From NCBI RefSeq assembly GCF_016025525.2, contig NZ_JACSGR010000005.1:1-64000 (forward strand): a stretch of 64,000 nt of DNA, written 5' to 3'. The translations under genes were made by a program, and so were the position numbers. Origin of the DNA: Eikenella glucosivorans. Its GTDB lineage: Bacteria > Pseudomonadota > Gammaproteobacteria > Burkholderiales > Neisseriaceae. Shown piece after piece: positions 1 to 6,440 of this stretch. The stretch's first letter is position 1. Each line of letters opens with the position of its first letter. The notes under the pieces were generated by a model. The model was not told the DNA's origin. It saw only the letters and a list, made by a program, of their open reading frames with translations, and searched no databases.

Positions 1-329
1 CCGAGACCGACGGCGCGGGCGTTGGTGAAGACTTTGGAGACGACGGCGGCACGGGGAACGGTGCGGGTGGCGACAACAGGGAGGCGGGCTGTGGCGGTGG
101 CTCCGGTCATAGCGGAGCGAAGACTAGATAAATCGTGAGCGTAGCTATATTGTTGAGCAATTTTACCCGCACCAACATCATAAACAGGTCTAATACCACT
201 AGTAGCGAAATTTTCCCTTAATGGAATTAATTTACCAGTTGCATTATCAATAACTAACTGTGCGAATACTGGACTACTAATCAGAACTAATATGCTCAAA
301 AAAACCAGATGGCGGATGAAATATGTCAT
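1..329 (-). CDS. Secreted filamentous-phage protein, partial (cut by window edge)
   Basis: Reading the minus strand from the ATG at 329 gives an open frame to the window edge (109 codons). The first 23 residues form a clear signal peptide: basic start MTYFIRH, a hydrophobic core, then SSPVFA before a mature QLVIDNATGK. It is the last visible gene of a small-gene phage cluster, where inoviruses usually encode the minor coat/attachment protein, so an adsorption-type role is inferred from position only. A GGGAA stretch sits just before the ATG. It overlaps the end of the upstream 97-residue gene by 53 bases, so an internal start is possible. The rest of the gene and any morphogenesis ATPase lie outside the window. 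Confidence 0.55.
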   Translation of the reverse strand, partial: MTYFIRHLVFLSILVLISSPVFAQLVIDNATGKLIPLRENFATSGIRPVYDVGAGKIAQQYSYAHDLSSLRSAMTGATATARLPVVATRTVPRAAVVSKVFTNARAVGL

Positions 330-570
330 ATTTCCCGGTACCGAAAATAAAAAATGAATTATCCGAGAATAAAAGTTCAAAAGTTCCGTGTTTTTCAGAC
401 ATCCTGTTATAGAAATTTGAAAACACAGAGAGCGGGATTTGTTCCGGTTTTTCCAATTCTCTATATATTTCATAAAAAACCCACGCAAGCGGTTTGCCTC
501 TATAACGCGGCTCATAAGAGCGACGCATCAATTCATCTTCCGTTATCCAGAAACTATCTAAGTCTTTCAT
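277..570 (-). CDS. Hypothetical phage-cluster protein, 97 aa
   Basis: I do not recognise this family. The protein is soluble, rich in aromatic and acidic residues (FWITEDELMRRSYEPRYRG near the start), with no signal peptide or membrane segment. An AGAAGGAA ribosome site lies about 9 bases before the ATG, which supports real translation. It sits between the small membrane protein genes and the secreted protein gene of the prophage, same strand, tightly packed. Base composition is more AT-rich than the surrounding chromosome, as in the secreted protein next to it, which suggests a module of different origin. A moron or phage regulatory role is possible but not shown. Confidence 0.6.
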   Translation of the reverse strand: MKDLDSFWITEDELMRRSYEPRYRGKPLAWVFYEIYRELEKPEQIPLSVFSNFYNRMSEKHGTFELLFSDNSFFIFGTGKYDIFHPPSGFFEHISSD

Positions 571-621
571 CTTAAATTCCTTCTATCACGTTGTTCGGAC
601 AAAAGGAATTTAACATGCCGC

Positions 622-693
622 TCAATCTTTAAACAACATCACGCCCATCATCACTACCACGCCTAAACCCAAGTAAAAATAAAAGTCCAGCAT
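622..693 (-). CDS. 23-residue membrane miniprotein (pVII/pIX-like candidate)
   Basis: An ATG at 693 opens a 23-codon frame on the minus strand, MLDFYFYLGLGVVVMMGVML followed by FKD and TGA. Nearly the whole peptide is one hydrophobic helix with a charged C-terminus, the design of the tip proteins pVII and pIX of filamentous phages. It starts only 4 bases after the stop of the upstream 92-aa gene, with AAGGTAG just before the ATG, so it is probably translated by coupling. Its order, after the major coat gene and before the secreted protein gene, fits a minor virion or assembly peptide. Size and hydrophobicity are the only evidence for function. Confidence 0.55.
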   Translation of the reverse strand: MLDFYFYLGLGVVVMMGVMLFKD

Positions 694-697
694 TTCA

Positions 698-976
698 CTA
701 CCTTAGCTGTTTCTTGATTATGCCGAATACATACACTGCGGCCATGATGCCGAATAGATACCAGCCGAGCTCTGCGCCGTCTTGCAGGTTTTGAACGGGA
801 TCGCATTCAGGCAGGCTGATTTGCAGGGTTTGGCCGTTAAGCTGCCATTGGCCGTTGCTGTAAGTGGGTTGGTGCAATCTGCCGTCTTGGCCTACCGTGG
901 GGACTATCAGGCTGAAATAATGGTTTTCGGCCTGTACTTTGTCGGCGATACATTGATTTCCTACCTGATAGCCCAC
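698..976 (-). CDS. Small phage protein with C-terminal membrane anchor, 92 aa
   Basis: The N-terminal 65 residues are polar and glycine/glutamine rich, with two cysteines (about residues 9 and 58) that could pair outside the cytoplasm. The last 25 residues form one transmembrane helix ending in the basic tail KKQLR. It follows the coat protein gene by 10 bases on the same strand, so it is very probably part of the same virion-gene transcript. I cannot name the family. A minor coat or assembly-site protein is a reasonable inference from size, anchor and position in a filamentous-phage cluster. Confidence 0.6.
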   Translation of the reverse strand: MGYQVGNQCIADKVQAENHYFSLIVPTVGQDGRLHQPTYSNGQWQLNGQTLQISLPECDPVQNLQDGAELGWYLFGIMAAVYVFGIIKKQLR

Positions 977-986
977 GATATGCTCC

Positions 987-1196
987 TTATCGGATCATGC
1001 GTTTGACGATACCGATGACGAACAGGGCGGCAACCACACCGACCACGATCCAGCCGGCTTCGAGTCCGTCGGTTTTGGAAGCCTCAATGGAGGTTTTCAC
1101 TTCCTGAGGTACGGCGGCGTAAGCGCTGGCTGCCCACAAGGGGAGGGTTACGATACAGCCGAGGGCGGCTGTTTTTGCTGCTTTGAGGTTCAACAT
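987..1196 (-). CDS. Filamentous phage major coat protein precursor
   Basis: This 69-residue protein has the typical pVIII-type layout. A signal peptide of about 27 residues ends ASAYA, followed by a mature chain of about 42 residues. The mature part begins with an acidic amphipathic stretch (EVKTSIEASKTDGLEAG), then a 16-18 residue membrane helix (WIVVGVVAALFVIGIV), then a basic DNA-facing tail KRMIR. In inoviruses thousands of copies sit in the inner membrane before wrapping the ssDNA genome at extrusion. A RBS-like AAAAGGAAAA precedes the ATG, downstream of a hairpin at 1234-1259. Length, charge pattern and neighbours all agree. Confidence 0.85.
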   Translation of the reverse strand: MLNLKAAKTAALGCIVTLPLWAASAYAAVPQEVKTSIEASKTDGLEAGWIVVGVVAALFVIGIVKRMIR

Positions 1197-1233
1197 TGCG
1201 TTTTCCTTTTAAGTTATCCGGGCGACTGCTTCG

Positions 1234-1259
1234 ATTAACGCTGCCCGTGTGGCGTTAAT
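1234..1259 (-). other. Hairpin upstream of coat gene
   Basis: The arms ATTAACGC (1234-1241) and GCGTTAAT (1252-1259) pair perfectly over 8 bp around a 10-base loop. It lies in the 134-base gap between the ssDNA-binding protein gene and the coat gene. It could be a partial terminator or a 5' mRNA stabiliser that raises coat protein output. A second, looser GGGCGGC/GCCGCCC pairing lies at 1271-1307. Confidence 0.45.
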
Positions 1260-1330
1260 TCTTGATTGGTGGGCGGCTTCTGAAAGGTTTAACGTCACCG
1301 GCCGCCCGGGCAGCGACAAAACCGGAATGC

Positions 1331-1621
1331 TTACTTGCTTCCTACCAGCGGTTTGAAGCTCATCACCTGATGCAGGGTTTTATTGCCCTTCTTCACCGGC
1401 ATAATCTCGACTTCGGCTTCAAACGGCATCTTGCCGCGGTATTGCAGCAACTCCACGTGCTTATCGGCCAAGCCATATTCGCATTCGAGGGTGTCAAAGC
1501 CGAATTCGTTGGCGGAGCCTTCGAATACAGGAATTTCCACCACAATGCGGGTGTAATCGTAGGCTTGACCGTTTTCAGTCTGGCCTTTGTTCCATTTGAT
1601 TTTCTTAACAGATACTTTCAT
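1331..1621 (-). CDS. Probable phage ssDNA-binding protein (gpV-like)
   Basis: This 96-residue protein is compact and beta-rich by eye, with many basic and aromatic residues (MKVSVKKIKWNKG at the start, Tyr/Phe through the middle). Its stop is one base before the initiator gene, the position of the gene V type ssDNA-binding protein that coats newly made single strands and switches replication to packaging. An AAAGGAAAC sequence lies before its ATG. No single motif proves DNA binding. The call rests on size, composition and gene order in the replication module. Confidence 0.6.
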   Translation of the reverse strand: MKVSVKKIKWNKGQTENGQAYDYTRIVVEIPVFEGSANEFGFDTLECEYGLADKHVELLQYRGKMPFEAEVEIMPVKKGNKTLHQVMSFKPLVGSK

Positions 1622-1622
1622 T

Positions 1623-3095
1623 TCAGTTTCCTTTCGGTCGGGTGGTAAAAACAGGATTCAAGATGCTGTACGGCGTGGCATAACGGTCATATGCCCATTC
1701 CTCGTAAGTGCGATGACGGTAGTCTTCATCCGCCACTTGTCCAAACAGGGCATTCATCTGTTTCTGCTGCTTCAACAGCAAATATTCCTGCAAACTTCTA
1801 TGCCGCAGGCGGGGCAAAGGCTTGGGCTCCAAGCTGGCGCCCAGTTTTTCGATGATTTCTATCTCGCTCAACGGCATGCGTTGATGGAGGTGGAAGAATC
1901 GCTCCCTTTCTTGCAGGAAGCGGCAATCAAACGCTTCCGGGGTCAGTCTTTTCGGCAAATCGGCTTGCGGATTGAACAAAACATCTATGATTTCGTCGTT
2001 GTCAAAGCCGAAATGCTTCAGCATGGCGATAGCGGGGCTGCACTGCATGCGAGCGTATTTGACGACATGCTCAAAGCCGATTTCCTGCTGCTTTTTTATG
2101 ATTTCGCATTTCTCCGGCACATGGTTATAACGGGCAAACAGCTGTTCGAAAGCGGGATAAGCGCCGGTCAGGAATTCACCGGGGTTAATCAATACTTCGT
2201 GGTCAATCACGATATCCCGATTGCGCAGGCGGAATTCGACCCGCACCCACGGGCTGTTCGGATCTCCCTGTTCTTTGCCCTTTTCATAGCCGACCAGCAC
2301 GCGGGAGCCGTTTTTCATGCTACCGATGACCACGGAGCGGCCGCGGTTCAATCCGGGCTGCTGCCAATCGGCACCGAGCAACTGGCATTGCGGGGTGGTA
2401 GTTCGAGCGGTAAAGCCGCCGTTTTGCCAATCGGCATACAGCTGATCCACGCTGTATTCACCGTTTAAAAAGTCATGCGACAGGTCGGCACGGGTAATGC
2501 GGGCATACGGGGCTTTATGCTGCATCCAGTCATATAAGCGGCGCTCCCAGCCATCCAATGCGGCAATCAGGCCGTGGCCGGTGAAGTGAATTAACACGGT
2601 TTCTTTCTGATTCCTGCCGCCGAAGGCGACATAACCGTAATTGACGGCTTCGCTGCCCATGTGCCACGACACGGCATAACCGTTCATGCCGTTCTTTTGG
2701 TAGGAAAGGCCGTAACCCATGATTTCGGCCAGTTCGGCGGAAACGGCTTGCGCCAGTTCTTCTTCGGTGCCCAATTGATCGGGCCGTAAGAAGACGGATT
2801 CGGCCACGGTAAAGCTGAGGGTGTCGATAAAAGCGGCAGTGCCGACCCCGCGCCGCAGGGGCAGGGATTTGGCCTTGCCGTTGACCATGACAATATGTTC
2901 GTAAATTTCGCTGACGGGTTTTTCGGCTTCAGACCCTTCTTTTCGTCCCCCCGTGTTACTAGCGGGGGCGGCTTGCGGCAGGCCGGTGCCGTGTCCGGCT
3001 GCGCCTGCCCCCGGCACCGGCCTGCCGCAAGCCGTTTCTGCCGTTTCAGGCAGGTTGGCAACCGTCTGATGATTAGTTTGATGGATTTCGGACAT
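1623..3095 (-). CDS. Phage rolling-circle replication initiator (Rep_trans type)
   Basis: This 490-residue protein carries the hallmarks of the phage/plasmid replication initiation factor family. These are TRADLSHD at about residues 201-208, YEKGKE at 270-275 and WVRVEFRLRNRD at 283-294, a Tyr-containing signature next to a W-R-x-E strand. Such proteins nick the plus origin, stay covalently attached and drive rolling-circle synthesis. GAGGTG upstream supports the ATG at 3095. The first 69 residues are low-complexity (Gly/Ala/Pro-rich), and a Met at residue 70 (VMVNGKAKS) is an alternative start. The unusual N-terminus coincides with a large inverted repeat in the DNA, so that DNA may be under selection as a structure rather than as protein. 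Confidence 0.82.
   Translation of the reverse strand: MSEIHQTNHQTVANLPETAETACGRPVPGAGAAGHGTGLPQAAPASNTGGRKEGSEAEKPVSEIYEHIVMVNGKAKSLPLRRGVGTAAFIDTLSFTVAESVFLRPDQLGTEEELAQAVSAELAEIMGYGLSYQKNGMNGYAVSWHMGSEAVNYGYVAFGGRNQKETVLIHFTGHGLIAALDGWERRLYDWMQHKAPYARITRADLSHDFLNGEYSVDQLYADWQNGGFTARTTTPQCQLLGADWQQPGLNRGRSVVIGSMKNGSRVLVGYEKGKEQGDPNSPWVRVEFRLRNRDIVIDHEVLINPGEFLTGAYPAFEQLFARYNHVPEKCEIIKKQQEIGFEHVVKYARMQCSPAIAMLKHFGFDNDEIIDVLFNPQADLPKRLTPEAFDCRFLQERERFFHLHQRMPLSEIEIIEKLGASLEPKPLPRLRHRSLQEYLLLKQQKQMNALFGQVADEDYRHRTYEEWAYDRYATPYSILNPVFTTRPKGN
2969..3034. repeat. 22-bp perfect inverted repeat inside the initiator gene
   Basis: Arms at 2969-2990 and 3013-3034 are perfectly complementary over 22 bp (inner ends GGCCGGTGCC and GGCACCGGCC) around a 22-base loop. 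The DNA encodes residues 21-42 of the initiator, a low-complexity stretch. On the ssDNA phage genome this would form a very stable GC-rich hairpin, the kind of element used as replication origin or packaging signal. It could also be an inserted palindromic repeat. Confidence 0.75.
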
Positions 3096-3097
3096 GG

Positions 3098-3337
3098 TTA
3101 CAGCACCTCTTCCAAATAAAGCGATACGCCGAGCTGTTCGGCATGGCGGGTAGCATTCAGGCGGAATACGGGGGAAATATAAAGCCCGTCGGAAGGGAAG
3201 GCCGCGACATCGATCACGGTCGAGTTCTCTTCGGTCAGGGCGATAGACAGACAGCTCACTGTTTCTTTGAACAGGGAGCAGTAACGATTGGACAGGACTA
3301 CGCAGGGATATTGGCGGGAAATGGCGACGGCGGTCAT
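3098..3337 (-). CDS. Hypothetical phage protein, first gene of the module (79 aa)
   Basis: A small soluble protein of unknown family, starting MTAVAISRQYPCVVLSNRYC, with three cysteines near residues 12, 20 and 29 and no membrane segment. Its stop is 2 bases before the initiator ATG, so the two are probably translated together. Being first in the module and next to a hairpin at its own start, it may be a regulator of replication or copy number, but no DNA-binding motif is visible. Its ATG at 3337 and the AAAGGAG ribosome site lie inside an inverted repeat. Confidence 0.6.
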   Translation of the reverse strand: MTAVAISRQYPCVVLSNRYCSLFKETVSCLSIALTEENSTVIDVAAFPSDGLYISPVFRLNATRHAEQLGVSLYLEEVL

Positions 3338-3380
3338 GAATAAAGCTCCTTTCAGTTAGCTGTGAAGGGAGCTTTATTCA
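3337..3380. promoter_or_regulatory. 13-bp inverted repeat covering the RBS and start of the first phage gene
   Basis: TGAATAAAGCTCC (3337-3349) and GGAGCTTTATTCA (3368-3380) are perfect inverted copies with an 18-base loop. On the minus-strand transcript the AAAGGAG ribosome site and first base of the ATG of the 79-aa gene fall in one arm. It may therefore act as a translational switch, an operator, or part of the phage origin. Confidence 0.6.
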
Positions 3381-3454
3381 GCCTTACTTGACGATGTTGG
3401 CTGATATGCCAAAGATACCGTGAAAATTAAAGCTCCACTAGGGAGCAAATATAT

Positions 3455-3494
3455 AAGGCTACCTGAAAATGGAGAAACTGTTTCAGGTAGCCTT
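3455..3494. repeat. Inverted pair of DNA uptake sequences
   Basis: AAGGCTACCTGAAA at 3455-3468 and its inverse at 3481-3494 form a 14-bp hairpin with a 12-base loop. It marks the border between the phage module and the chromosomal genes. Confidence 0.75.
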
Positions 3495-3543
3495 TAGCGT
3501 TGCTGGTGTATATTTTGTTGATGCTCTCTTGGTCAAACACAGC

Positions 3544-3575
3544 AAAGGCTACCTGAAAAATTTTAGGTAGCCTTT
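3544..3575 (-). terminator. DUS-derived hairpin after proQ
   Basis: AAAGGCTACCT and AGGTAGCCTTT pair over at least 11 bp around an A/T-rich centre, 17 bases beyond the proQ stop codon. This is the usual neisserial use of paired uptake sequences as intrinsic terminators. Confidence 0.65.
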
Positions 3576-3591
3576 ATGGCGGCGGGCGGTG

Positions 3592-4101
3592 TTATTCGGC
3601 CGCGGGAGAGTGGGTATCTGCTGCGGAGGCAACGGTTTGCGCTGCGGTTTGGGCGGCGGGCTGTTCGGCTGTGGTTTCGGCTTCGGCGGTGTTTGCCTCT
3701 GCGGCTGCGGTTTCTGCAGCTTGTTTTTCAGCCTGCTTGGCGGCTTGGCGGGCGAGCATCTCCTGCACGGCGGGGTGTTGCTTGGCGATTTCCTGCTCTT
3801 CGGGGGTGACTTCGCCTTTGAAGCGGTTGTTCAGGTCGAAACGTTTGCCGCCGCGTGCCAGCGATTTGAGGTAGCGCGGGCGGCGGCAGTGGTTGGAGAG
3901 GACTCGGGCGATCAAAGAGGGATCGTATTGGGGCAGGGCGGCCACGAGGTCTTTGTCGATGCCCAGCGCGAGCGGTTTGAAGCGTTTGAACACGTCGTAT
4001 TTGCCGTAGATGTGGTCGGCGATGAGGTCGGTTTGCTTTTTCTTGCTCATGGTTTGCACGGCGGATTTGAGGGCGGCTCCCAAGGCGGTTTCTTGTGTCA
4101 T
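3592..4101 (-). CDS. proQ: ProQ/FinO-family RNA chaperone (minimal ProQ)
   Basis: The 169-residue product starts MTQETALGAALKSAVQTMSK. Its N-terminal ~110 residues form a FinO/ProQ RNA-binding domain, with features such as LNNRFKG and a long basic helix (NHCRRPRYLKSLARGGKRF). ProQ proteins bind structured sRNAs and mRNA 3' ends and stabilise them. The C-terminal ~55 residues are an Ala/Gln/Glu-rich disordered tail, not the Tudor-like domain of enterobacterial ProQ, which matches the short neisserial proteins. I chose the ATG at 4101 because the longer frame upstream has no homology-like content and contains an uptake sequence. A DUS hairpin follows the stop. Confidence 0.88.
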   Translation of the reverse strand: MTQETALGAALKSAVQTMSKKKQTDLIADHIYGKYDVFKRFKPLALGIDKDLVAALPQYDPSLIARVLSNHCRRPRYLKSLARGGKRFDLNNRFKGEVTPEEQEIAKQHPAVQEMLARQAAKQAEKQAAETAAAEANTAEAETTAEQPAAQTAAQTVASAADTHSPAAE

Positions 4102-4236
4102 GATGGGGTTTCTCGTGTGGGGAGGAAATGGCGGGATTGTGGCACAGAAGGGCGGTTTTGGCGAATAAAATCGGGCAAATATGGCGAAATACAACGCTTG
4201 CCGGCACGCTTTCAGGCAGCCTCTTTGCGGCAATCT

Positions 4237-4725
4237 TTATTCTGCCGCGGGCAGCTCCATGGCGAGCACGGTTTGCCGCTGCTGCTCGCGGAAGGCGGCG
4301 AGCTTGTCGGCCAATTCGGGGTTTTGGTTGGCGAGCAGGGCAACGGCAAACAGGGCGGCGTTGGCGGCGCCGGCTTCGCCGATGGCGAAGGTGGCCACGG
4401 GGATGCCTTTGGGCATCTGCACGATGGAGAGCAGGGAGTCTTCGCCGTGCAGGTATTTACTGGGCACGGGCACGCCGAGCACGGGTAGGGTGGTTTTGGC
4501 GGCCACCATGCCGGGCAGGTGGGCGGCGCCGCCGGCGCCTGCGATGATGGCCTGCAGGCCGCGCTCGCGGGCGGTTTCGGCGTATTCAAACATGAGGTCG
4601 GGCGTGCGGTGGGCGGAGACGACGCGGGTTTCGTGGGCGATGCCGAATTGGGTGAGGATGGCGGATGCGTGCTGCATCACGGCCCAGTCGCTGTTGCTGC
4701 CCATGATGATGCCGATTTGGGTCAT
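4237..4725 (-). CDS. purE: N5-carboxyaminoimidazole ribonucleotide mutase (PurE)
   Basis: This 162-residue enzyme moves the carboxyl group of N5-CAIR to C4 to give CAIR in purine synthesis, working after PurK. Class I signatures are intact: GSNSDW (9-14), SAHRTP (37-42, with the catalytic His) and GAGGAAHLPGM (63-73). The length is normal. It stands alone here, without purK next to it. It lies between proQ and the dusB-fis pair on the same strand but is separated from fis by a strong hairpin at 4751-4806, so it probably has its own promoter. A king-dialect uptake sequence lies just after its stop. Confidence 0.95.
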   Translation of the reverse strand: MTQIGIIMGSNSDWAVMQHASAILTQFGIAHETRVVSAHRTPDLMFEYAETARERGLQAIIAGAGGAAHLPGMVAAKTTLPVLGVPVPSKYLHGEDSLLSIVQMPKGIPVATFAIGEAGAANAALFAVALLANQNPELADKLAAFREQQRQTVLAMELPAAE

Positions 4726-4750
4726 TGGGTGTTCCTTGTTGGGGTTAAGA

Positions 4751-4806
4751 GGCTACCTGAAAAATTTTAGCTTTGCCAAAAATCAGCTAAAATTTTTCAG
4801 GTAGCC
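4751..4806 (-). terminator. Strong DUS-based hairpin after dusB-fis
   Basis: The arms at 4751-4772 and 4785-4806 are perfectly complementary over 22 bp. Each is an uptake sequence extended inward by AATTTTAGCT, and the loop is 12 bases. It lies 24 bases past the fis stop, so it should terminate the dusB-fis transcript. Confidence 0.8.
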
Positions 4807-4829
4807 GGGAAGGGGTATTTTGGCTGCGC

Positions 4830-5069
4830 TTAAATCAGGCCATGGGCGCTGAGCTTTTTGCGCAGGGTGTTGCGGTTGAGGCCGAGCACTTGGGCGGCTT
4901 TGGATTGGTTGCCTTCGCAATGCGCCATCACGCAGCGCAGCAGGGGCAGCTCCACCTGTTGCAGCACCATGTGGTATACATCGTGGGCGGGCTGGCCGTC
5001 GAGGTCGGCAAAGTATTGCTGCAGGCTGTTTTCGATACAAGTGATGATATGGCTGTTCTGCCGGAGCAT
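4830..5069 (-). CDS. fis: Fis-family nucleoid-associated DNA-binding protein
   Basis: The 79-residue protein ends in the classical Fis helix-turn-helix (NQSKAAQVLGLNRNTLRKKL, about residues 54-73), preceded by the dimerisation helices. Fis bends DNA and adjusts rRNA/tRNA promoters and chromosome topology during fast growth. It is slightly shorter than the enterobacterial protein at the N-terminus, as in other Neisseriaceae. It follows dusB by 45 bases on the same strand, the conserved dusB-fis operon of proteobacteria. A DUS hairpin terminates it. Confidence 0.93.
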   Translation of the reverse strand: MLRQNSHIITCIENSLQQYFADLDGQPAHDVYHMVLQQVELPLLRCVMAHCEGNQSKAAQVLGLNRNTLRKKLSAHGLI

Positions 5070-5114
5070 GGTTGCTCTCCTTATTATTGTGTGATGAAAC
5101 CGTGAAACCGGGGT

Positions 5115-6161
5115 TTAGCCCCCGGTGCTCTGCCACCAGGGGCAGGGCCAATGTTCGTGTTGTGCGGACTGCGCGGCGAGGAAGGCGGCCAGGGCGTCGT
5201 ATTGTGCGGCGGCGCTGTCGAGCGCGTTCAGGCGGCGGCGTTCACTTTCGCCTTCGGGCAGGTCGGCCAGATACCAGCCGATGTGTTTGCGGGCGATACG
5301 CATGCCAGTGGGCTCGCCGTAAAACTCGTGCATGGCGCGGATGTGGCCGAGCAGGGCTTCTGAGGCTACCTGAAAAGGCAGCGGCGGCGGCAGGCTGCCG
5401 TGTGCCAAATAGTGTGCCACGTCGCGGAACAGCCAGGGCCGGCCTTGGGCGGCGCGGCCGATCATGATGCCGTCGGCGCCGGTGCTGGCCAACACGCGCG
5501 CAGCTTTCTGCGGGCTGTCGATGTCGCCGTTGGCCCACACGGGGATGCGCAGGCGGCTTTTGGCTTCGGCAATCAGGCCGTATTCGGCTTGGCCGCGGTA
5601 CATTTGGGTGCGGGTGCGGCCGTGGATGGCGATGGCGGCGATGCCGGCTTCTTCGGCCAGGCGGGCGATGGTGAGGATGTTTTTGTGTTCGTCGTGCCAG
5701 CCCAGGCGGGTTTTCAGCGTAACCGGCACATCTACGGCGCGCACCACGGCGTTTAAAATTTCGGCCACCAGCGGCTCGTTTTGCAACAGGGCGCTGCCGG
5801 CGAGCACTTGGCACACTTTCTTGGCCGGGCAGCCCATATTGATGTCGATCAGCTGCGCGCCCTGCGCTACGTTGTAGCGGGCGGCTTCGGCCATCTGGGC
5901 CGGGTTGCTGCCGGCAATCTGCACGGCTATCACGCCGCTTTCGCCGCTGTGGTCGGCGCGGCTGAGGGTTTTGCGCGTGTTTTGCAGCTCGGGGTTGCTG
6001 CTGATCATCTCGCCCACCGCCCAGCCGGCGCCGAATTGGCGCGCCAGCATGCGGAAGGGTTTGTCGGTGATGCCGGCCATCGGCGCGAGTGCCACGGCAG
6101 GGGAGACGGTGTAGGGGCCGATTTGCATAACGGTGCCGAATGTAAAGTTGGGATTGTACAT
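5115..6161 (-). CDS. dusB: tRNA-dihydrouridine synthase B
   Basis: This FMN- and NADPH-dependent enzyme reduces uridines in the tRNA D-loop. The TIM-barrel signatures are present: APMAGITDKPFR (about 26-37), DINMGCPAKKVC (107-117, with catalytic Cys111), KTRLGW and HGRTRTQMYRG. The C-terminal helical tRNA-binding part is complete. The ATG at 6161 has GGAGGAA 11 bases upstream. A second ATG 11 codons later (MQIGPY) is the start seen in most relatives and is equally possible. The frame contains an in-frame uptake sequence read as FQVAS. It is first gene of the dusB-fis operon. Confidence 0.94.
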   Translation of the reverse strand: MYNPNFTFGTVMQIGPYTVSPAVALAPMAGITDKPFRMLARQFGAGWAVGEMISSNPELQNTRKTLSRADHSGESGVIAVQIAGSNPAQMAEAARYNVAQGAQLIDINMGCPAKKVCQVLAGSALLQNEPLVAEILNAVVRAVDVPVTLKTRLGWHDEHKNILTIARLAEEAGIAAIAIHGRTRTQMYRGQAEYGLIAEAKSRLRIPVWANGDIDSPQKAARVLASTGADGIMIGRAAQGRPWLFRDVAHYLAHGSLPPPLPFQVASEALLGHIRAMHEFYGEPTGMRIARKHIGWYLADLPEGESERRRLNALDSAAAQYDALAAFLAAQSAQHEHWPCPWWQSTGG

Positions 6162-6440
6162 TTTTCAAGCAGTTCCTCCAAGTGCGGCGCGGCGGGGAGG
6201 CTGCCTGAAAAACGGTTCCGGCTTGGTGCGTGCCATGATAATAATTTGAATTGTTTGATGGAAATTAATGCTTGCCGCGCCCGCCCGGCTTGCTTACAAT
6301 GCGGCGCTTTATGTGTTGCCGCGATGATGGTTGCGTGGCGGCGGTTTTGCTTTTTTTGCTTTGCAAAAGCTGATATTTTTCAGGTAGCCGCGTTTGAGGC
6401 TACCTGAAAATGTCATCACGATAAACGGGATACACGCACT
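6162..6440. other. Divergent promoter region dusB / phosphatase
   Basis: This 279-base gap must hold promoters for both flanking genes. It contains a simDUS-type uptake variant (AGGCTGCCTGAA, 6198-6209) and an inverted pair of standard uptake sequences near 6375-6410. I see no convincing operator or riboswitch. Confidence 0.5.

Noticed and set aside
3589..4488. Plus-strand 299-codon frame across proQ and purE
   Set aside because: Low-complexity Gly/Arg/Cys composition and antisense to two well-supported genes.
5242..6168. Second minus-strand frame of 308 codons overlapping dusB
   Set aside because: Arg/His/Pro-rich and lacking any domain; dusB has all its motifs in the other frame.
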